Position numbers and translations under genes: made by a program
Source: Betaproteobacteria bacterium
GTDB lineage: Bacteria; Pseudomonadota; Gammaproteobacteria; Burkholderiales; Gallionellaceae
Length of the DNA stretch: 7,636 nucleotides
Reading direction: 5' to 3'
NCBI GenBank assembly: GCA_028871775.1
Contig: JAGWMH010000085.1
Span: forward strand, 1 to 7,636
Part shown: positions 5,367 through 7,636 of the stretch, one piece after another
Layout: each line of letters starts with the position of its first letter
Position numbering within the stretch: the stretch's first letter is position 1
The notes under the pieces: model-generated
Told to the model about the DNA's origin: nothing
Databases searched by the model: none
Seen by the model: only the letters and a program-made list of their open reading frames with translations

Positions 5367-7636
5367 ATGGCACAGCATAGCGACCGCACTTCGGGCAACT
5401 GTTTTCATTGCGGCTTGCCCATCGCTCCCGAGGCGGACTATCACGCGCTGCTTGGCGGCGCGGAGCGGCGCTTCTGTTGCTTCGGCTGCCAGTCGGTATG
5501 CGGCGCCATCTTTGAAGCCGGGCTGCAAGGCTATTACCAGCGCACGCCGGAAGGCGCATTGCTCGGCCCACCGCCCGAGCCGCCCAAGGACATCGAAATC
5601 TACGACTTCGACGAAGTGCAGCAGGAATTCACCACCGGCTCCGGCGAGGTGCGCGACATTCACCTGCTCGTCGAGGGCATCCATTGCGCCGCCTGTGTGT
5701 GGCTGATCGAGCGCGGCTTGCAGCGCGTGCCCGGCGTGCAATCGGCAGAGGTCAACCTGGCCGCGAGACGGCTGCATCTGCGCTGGGATAACCGGCGCAG
5801 CAAGCTGTCCGATGTGCTGCGCGCGCTCGCCAGAATCGGCTACGCCGCCGTGCCCTATGATCCGGAAAGCGCGGAAGGGATCATCAAGAAGGCCAATCGC
5901 GCCATGCTCTACCGGCTGTTCTTCGCCGGTTTCGCCATGATGAACATGATGTGGATTTCCATCGCGCTGTATAGCGGCGCGAACCGGGGCGAATTCCGCG
6001 ACTTCTTTCACTGGATCGGGCTGGCGCTGGCCACGCCGACCTTGCTGTATGCGGGTTATCCGTTTTATCGCGGCGCATACGGCGGCCTGCGCGTCGGCCG
6101 CCTGACCATGGACATGCCGATCGCCATCGGCCTAAGCGTCACTTACGCCTATTCCTCTTACATCACGGTCACTGCCAGCAAAATCGGCGAGGTGTATTTC
6201 GACACCGTCACCAATTTGATTTTCGTGATCCTGATTGGCCGCTATCTGGAAGGCATGTTCCGTCATCAGGCAATTTCCGCCACCAAGCGCCTGATGGAAC
6301 TGCAACCGCGCGTGGCCATCGTGATGCACGACGGGCAGGAACAGATGACTCCGATGCGCGGCGTGAAACCCGGCGACCGGGTGTTGATCAAGCCCGGCTA
6401 CCAGGTGCCGGTGGACGGCATCGTGCTGGAAGGCCGCAGTGCGGTGGACGAGTCCATGTTGAGCGGCGAATCCGTGCCGGTGAGCAAATCCATCGGCGCA
6501 CAAGTCTCCGCGGGGACGGTGAACACCGATGGTGCATTGCTGGTCGAGGTGCGCGCCAACGTGCAGAATACCACGCTGGCGAAGATCATCCGCCTGGTGG
6601 AAGAAGCGCAGTCTTCCAAAGCGCCGATCCAGCGCCTCGCCGATACCATCGTGCCGTGGTTCGTGCTGGTCACGCTGGTGTGCGCAACAATTACTTTTTT
6701 CATCTGGAACACCAAGGATTTCGAGATCGCGCTGATGGCCGCGACTTCGGTGCTGATCATCACCTGCCCGTGTGCGCTGGGCATGGCGACGCCGATGTCG
6801 ATTGCGGTGGCCTCTGGCCTGGGCGCGAAACACGGCATCCTGGTCAAGAACGGGCTGGTGCTGGAAACCCTGTCCAGGGTGAACCACTTCGTGTTCGACA
6901 AAACCGGCACCCTGACCGAAGGCAGGATGAGCATTGCGCAGATGCATACCGCGTCCGGTGCTGTGGCGCAGGAGGTGTTGCGCAGTGCGGCAGCGGTTGA
7001 ACGCTACAGCGAACACAGCGTGGCCAAGGCCATCGTGTCGGAAGCGGAGAAGCAGCAGTTGAATTATCGCGACATCGCCGTGGCCGGATTCCGTGCAACA
7101 GCCGGCCTGGGCGTGGAGGCGGAAGTGGCCGGGCAGGCAGTGTTGCTGGGCAGCGCCGAATGGCTGATGCGGCGCGGCATTCTGCTCAATGCCGAACTGC
7201 AAGCTCAGGCGCATGAGCTGGAAGCGCAGGCGATGAGCTGCGTGCACGTTGCGTCGGGCGATGCGCATGTGGCCGTGTTCGCACTGGCGGACAAGTTGCG
7301 CGATGATGCGCGGCAATTGATAAACGAGCTGCGCGCGGCGGGGATCAAAATGACCCTGCTGAGCGGAGATAGAAAGCCGGTTGCCGAGGCCATTGCGCGG
7401 CAACTGGGCGGCATGGAAATAATCGCCGAGGTGTTGCCGCAGGACAAGGATCAGATGATCCGGCAGTTGCAACAGCGCGGCGCAGTGGTCGCCATGGTGG
7501 GCGATGGCGTCAACGACGCGCCCGCCCTGATCCGCGCCGATGTGGGCATCGCGCTCGGATCGGGCACGGATGTGTCGGTGGAAAGCGCCGACATCGTGCT
7601 GATGCACAACGAGCTGGACAAGGTGCGGCTGGCGAC
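5367..7636 (+). CDS. ccoI: Copper-translocating P1B-type ATPase CcoI (FixI), 3' end outside window
   Basis: This ATP-driven Cu(I) pump of the inner membrane delivers copper for the CuB site of the cbb3 oxidase. The frame stays open from the ATG at 5367 to the right edge, giving 756 residues; FixI/CcoI proteins are usually about 800, so only the last helices are missing. A cysteine-rich N-terminal metal-binding domain (C12, C15, C37, C38, C41, C45) precedes an HMA domain with GIHCAAC (C107, C110). Next come the first membrane helices (about 181-300), the actuator domain with SGES (366-369), the CPC copper site (467-469) in TCPCALGMATP, the phosphorylation motif DKTGT with D511, the ATP-binding domain, and the hinge GDGVND (712-717). 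The nucleotide-domain signature reads SEHS at 548-551, where SEHP is usual. The start has only a weak AGG upstream (5356-5358) and follows ccoH by 20 bases, so ccoGHI form one unit. Identification is secure. Confidence 0.95.
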   Translation, partial: MAQHSDRTSGNCFHCGLPIAPEADYHALLGGAERRFCCFGCQSVCGAIFEAGLQGYYQRTPEGALLGPPPEPPKDIEIYDFDEVQQEFTTGSGEVRDIHLLVEGIHCAACVWLIERGLQRVPGVQSAEVNLAARRLHLRWDNRRSKLSDVLRALARIGYAAVPYDPESAEGIIKKANRAMLYRLFFAGFAMMNMMWISIALYSGANRGEFRDFFHWIGLALATPTLLYAGYPFYRGAYGGLRVGRLTMDMPIAIGLSVTYAYSSYITVTASKIGEVYFDTVTNLIFVILIGRYLEGMFRHQAISATKRLMELQPRVAIVMHDGQEQMTPMRGVKPGDRVLIKPGYQVPVDGIVLEGRSAVDESMLSGESVPVSKSIGAQVSAGTVNTDGALLVEVRANVQNTTLAKIIRLVEEAQSSKAPIQRLADTIVPWFVLVTLVCATITFFIWNTKDFEIALMAATSVLIITCPCALGMATPMSIAVASGLGAKHGILVKNGLVLETLSRVNHFVFDKTGTLTEGRMSIAQMHTASGAVAQEVLRSAAAVERYSEHSVAKAIVSEAEKQQLNYRDIAVAGFRATAGLGVEAEVAGQAVLLGSAEWLMRRGILLNAELQAQAHELEAQAMSCVHVASGDAHVAVFALADKLRDDARQLINELRAAGIKMTLLSGDRKPVAEAIARQLGGMEIIAEVLPQDKDQMIRQLQQRGAVVAMVGDGVNDAPALIRADVGIALGSGTDVSVESADIVLMHNELDKVRLA

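Noticed and set aside
6132..7607. 491-codon antisense open frame opposite ccoI
   Set aside because: Its His-rich translation without recognisable domains lies wholly opposite the conserved P-type ATPase motifs, so it is a shadow frame.

Overview
The window carries most of a cbb3-type cytochrome c oxidase locus, all on the + strand, in the order ccoN (3' part)-ccoO-ccoQ-ccoP-(terminator)-ccoG-ccoH-ccoI (5' part). The gene order, the protein sequences and a moderate-to-high GC content point to a proteobacterium able to respire at low oxygen. The long CcoO and the style of CcoQ and CcoP suggest a betaproteobacterium, perhaps near the Gallionellaceae or Nitrosomonadales; that placement is from memory of family sequences and is weak.

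Region 1-3200 encodes the oxidase. CcoN is the heme b/heme b3-CuB catalytic subunit, CcoO a mono-heme and CcoP a di-heme membrane-anchored cytochrome c, and CcoQ a one-helix assembly/stability subunit. A Rho-independent terminator follows ccoP. Region 3365-7636 encodes the assembly genes: CcoG (membrane Fe-S protein, Cu(II) reductase family), CcoH/FixH (single-helix assembly factor) and CcoI (P1B-type copper ATPase that supplies copper for the CuB site). CcoI runs off the right edge, and ccoS would be expected next. The 164-base gap before ccoG holds the terminator and then three small inverted repeats that may form a structured leader.

The unexpected feature lies between ccoO and ccoQ: a compact element of about 270 bases (1780-2049) with perfect 27-base terminal inverted repeats. 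Inside it are two further long palindromes, a perfect 24-bp stem and a 17/18-bp stem. The whole element can fold into a base stem carrying two long hairpin arms. It encodes no convincing protein and looks like a MITE-like or palindromic interspersed element inserted in the oxidase operon. Its left end overlaps the ccoO stop codon. Its right end contains an ATG in frame with ccoQ, so the insertion may have replaced the original start of ccoQ. I do not recognise the element as a named family. It is the best candidate here for something undescribed.
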